Part shown: piece after piece, positions 9,009-10,021 of the stretch
Numbering within the stretch: the stretch's first letter is position 1
Layout: every line of letters begins with the position of its first letter
The notes under the pieces: model-generated
Told to the model about the DNA's origin: nothing
Database searches by the model: none
The model's input: only the letters and a program-made list of their open reading frames with translations
Program-made: the position numbers and the translations under genes
NCBI GenBank assembly: GCA_028703735.1
Contig: JAQVMI010000046.1
Location: 1-10,021 of the forward strand
DNA length: 10,021 nt
Source: Candidatus Cloacimonadota bacterium
GTDB taxonomy: Bacteria > Cloacimonadota > Cloacimonadia > Cloacimonadales > Cloacimonadaceae
Reading direction: 5' to 3'

Positions 9009-9653
9009 CTATCTCTTTTTCTTTTTTGTGGTAGTTTCGGACTCGGCCGTATGTTGCTTACAGTTGCTAGCCTTGCACATATCCTGCAGCTGAACCAAGC
9101 TGATAAAGTTTATCAAATATGCTCCGTGTACTTTTTCTGAGTTTAATGGCTGGTGTCCTTTCAGGTAATCCTGCAGACTGCGAATATCTCTCTGAAGAAC
9201 GGCTCTGGCGAGGGTACAGATTTCCTTGGCATCGATCTGAGTTATACTAAGGCAATCACAGAGTAACCCTATGTACTGAGCTTCAGGGTCAGTGATCGGG
9301 CTGTCAATAGAAGCAAGAATTAAGGCGTCCAACAATAAATATAGTTCTGCTTCATCTCTCTTAACATTGCGTATCTTTTTCTCCAGAGAAGTAACAGTCA
9401 TTTTTGCACAGAGATTGTGATAGAGTTCTATTGTCTGCAGTTTCAGTCCTGCTGCCAGATTCTTCAGATATTGAAGTTCTTTTGGATCAAAATCTCTGTC
9501 AGCACCAGCAACAGCAGTTAGTAGGGTCAAATAATCGTTTTTAAATGCTGTATCCTTCCCCTTCAGAGGATGATTGCGTAGCGTCATTTTTTCGTGAACT
9601 TGCTGTATTGTATTCATGAGGTGTTCTTGGACATTTTTTTCACTTTTGAGCAT
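9009..9653 (-). CDS. TerB-like helical protein
   Basis: 214 aa, no signal peptide or membrane segment. Residues about 37-165 are helical with two acidic motifs of TerB type, D52-RDFDPK-E59 and D117-SPITDP-E124, about 65 residues apart. They align with the N-terminal half of the next gene (shared YLxLLTAxA, LLDALI-A-S-I/M-D, and closing helix), so the two arose by duplication of one module. The aspartates could bind a metal as in TerB, which is not shown here. The C-terminus ends T-T-K-K-K-K-R, and the codons for this basic tail provide the purine-rich stretch before the next start. AGGAGG (9663-9668) sits 9 nt before the ATG at 9653, supporting that start over the downstream Met13. The gene overlaps its predecessor by 14 nt. 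A partner or regulatory role for the beta-helix protein and GTPase is inferred from linkage. Confidence 0.75.
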   Translation of the reverse strand: MLKSEKNVQEHLMNTIQQVHEKMTLRNHPLKGKDTAFKNDYLTLLTAVAGADRDFDPKELQYLKNLAAGLKLQTIELYHNLCAKMTVTSLEKKIRNVKRDEAELYLLLDALILASIDSPITDPEAQYIGLLCDCLSITQIDAKEICTLARAVLQRDIRSLQDYLKGHQPLNSEKVHGAYLINFISLVQLQDMCKASNCKQHTAESETTTKKKKR

Positions 9654-10021
9654 CTTTCGTATCCTCCTGGTGTATCTTTATCTGTGTCATTAGCTTCATT
9701 ATGAGAGCAGAATAGCTAAACTGAGTGACTTTTCTGAAGCTATGAAATGCTTCCTGCATTTGATCTGTGCCAGATGTCTTTGCCATATTAACCTTCAGAT
9801 CAGCACAATCGAACGCACCAAAACTGATGTGTTCATACCACGCTAATTCCTTGTTATTGAGTTGTTCAGATCCCGAGAGATTGTGCAGAATAATCTCATC
9901 AATGCTTGAAATCTTGATCTGGTGCTTATCGCAGTAAGACCTGAGCAAGGATCTGAGATCAAAGCTTTCGGATGATAGCATTTCAATTTCATTCGGCTCA
10001 GGGAGTTCAATCCCAGCTAGG
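9640..10021 (-). CDS. C-terminal part of an unrecognised protein (5' end beyond window)
   Basis: The frame stays open from the stop at 9640 to the window edge. The first in-frame ATG is at 9981, but codons upstream of it read as ordinary protein (L-A-G-I-E-L-P-E-P-N) and no ribosome binding site precedes it, so the true start is probably beyond the window. About 126 residues are visible. They are mostly helical and mixed-charge, with no signal peptide, transmembrane helix or motif I recognise. The stop overlaps the TerB-like gene by 14 nt, which suggests translational coupling and a shared operon. It could be another TerB-associated or GTPase-type protein, but nothing visible shows this. Confidence 0.6.
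   Translation of the reverse strand, partial: LAGIELPEPNEIEMLSSESFDLRSLLRSYCDKHQIKISSIDEIILHNLSGSEQLNNKELAWYEHISFGAFDCADLKVNMAKTSGTDQMQEAFHSFRKVTQFSYSALIMKLMTQIKIHQEDTKDAQK

Overview
All recognisable genes in this window are on the minus strand, so transcription runs from high to low coordinates. The organism looks like a Gram-negative (diderm) bacterium: there is a signal-peptide-bearing outer-membrane beta-barrel protein of the FadL/OmpP1/PorV type and a lipobox lipoprotein. Moderate-to-low GC, strong AGGAG-type ribosome binding sites and a divergent PurA fit an uncultured fermentative lineage such as Cloacimonadota. That placement is an inference; the sequence alone does not prove it.

Region A (about 4.83-10.02 kb) holds the accessory cluster. 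In transcription order it contains: a 5'-truncated gene of unknown function (9640-10021); a 214-aa TerB-like protein overlapping it by 14 nt; a 580-aa protein 4 nt further on, with a TerB-like N-terminal half and a chlamydial-Pmp-like right-handed beta-helix; and, after a 131-nt gap, a 736-aa dynamin-like GTPase that resembles the LeoA subgroup. A clear intrinsic terminator (4834-4864) ends this block. The first three genes are almost certainly one operon; the GTPase may be read through or have its own promoter in the gap.

Region B (2.84-4.77 kb) is a two-gene unit: a 195-aa acidic cytosolic protein with a possible PH-like fold, then a 437-aa lipoprotein with RHS/YD-like repeats and a C-terminal discoidin/NADase-type glycan-binding-like domain. 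A perfect 13-bp inverted repeat without a U-tract follows it.

Region C (2303-2838) is 536 nt without a convincing intact gene. It carries a good sigma-70-like promoter (TTGACA-17-TAGCAT) for purA and a short ORF whose first 20 or so residues weakly recall the N-terminus of Cas6e, possibly a remnant.

Region D (1-2302) is purA (adenylosuccinate synthetase) followed 11 nt later by the outer-membrane beta-barrel gene, which runs off the window. PurA keeps the catalytic Asp13 and His41 but has an altered phosphate loop (GDEAKAK) and an altered nucleotide-binding segment.

The most interesting candidate system is the TerB-like / TerB-beta-helix / dynamin-GTPase cluster. Paired TerB-like modules, an apparently cytoplasmic cysteine-rich beta-helix scaffold and a membrane-remodelling-type GTPase suggest an envelope-stress, membrane-maintenance or defence role. 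This is inferred from architecture and neighbourhood only.
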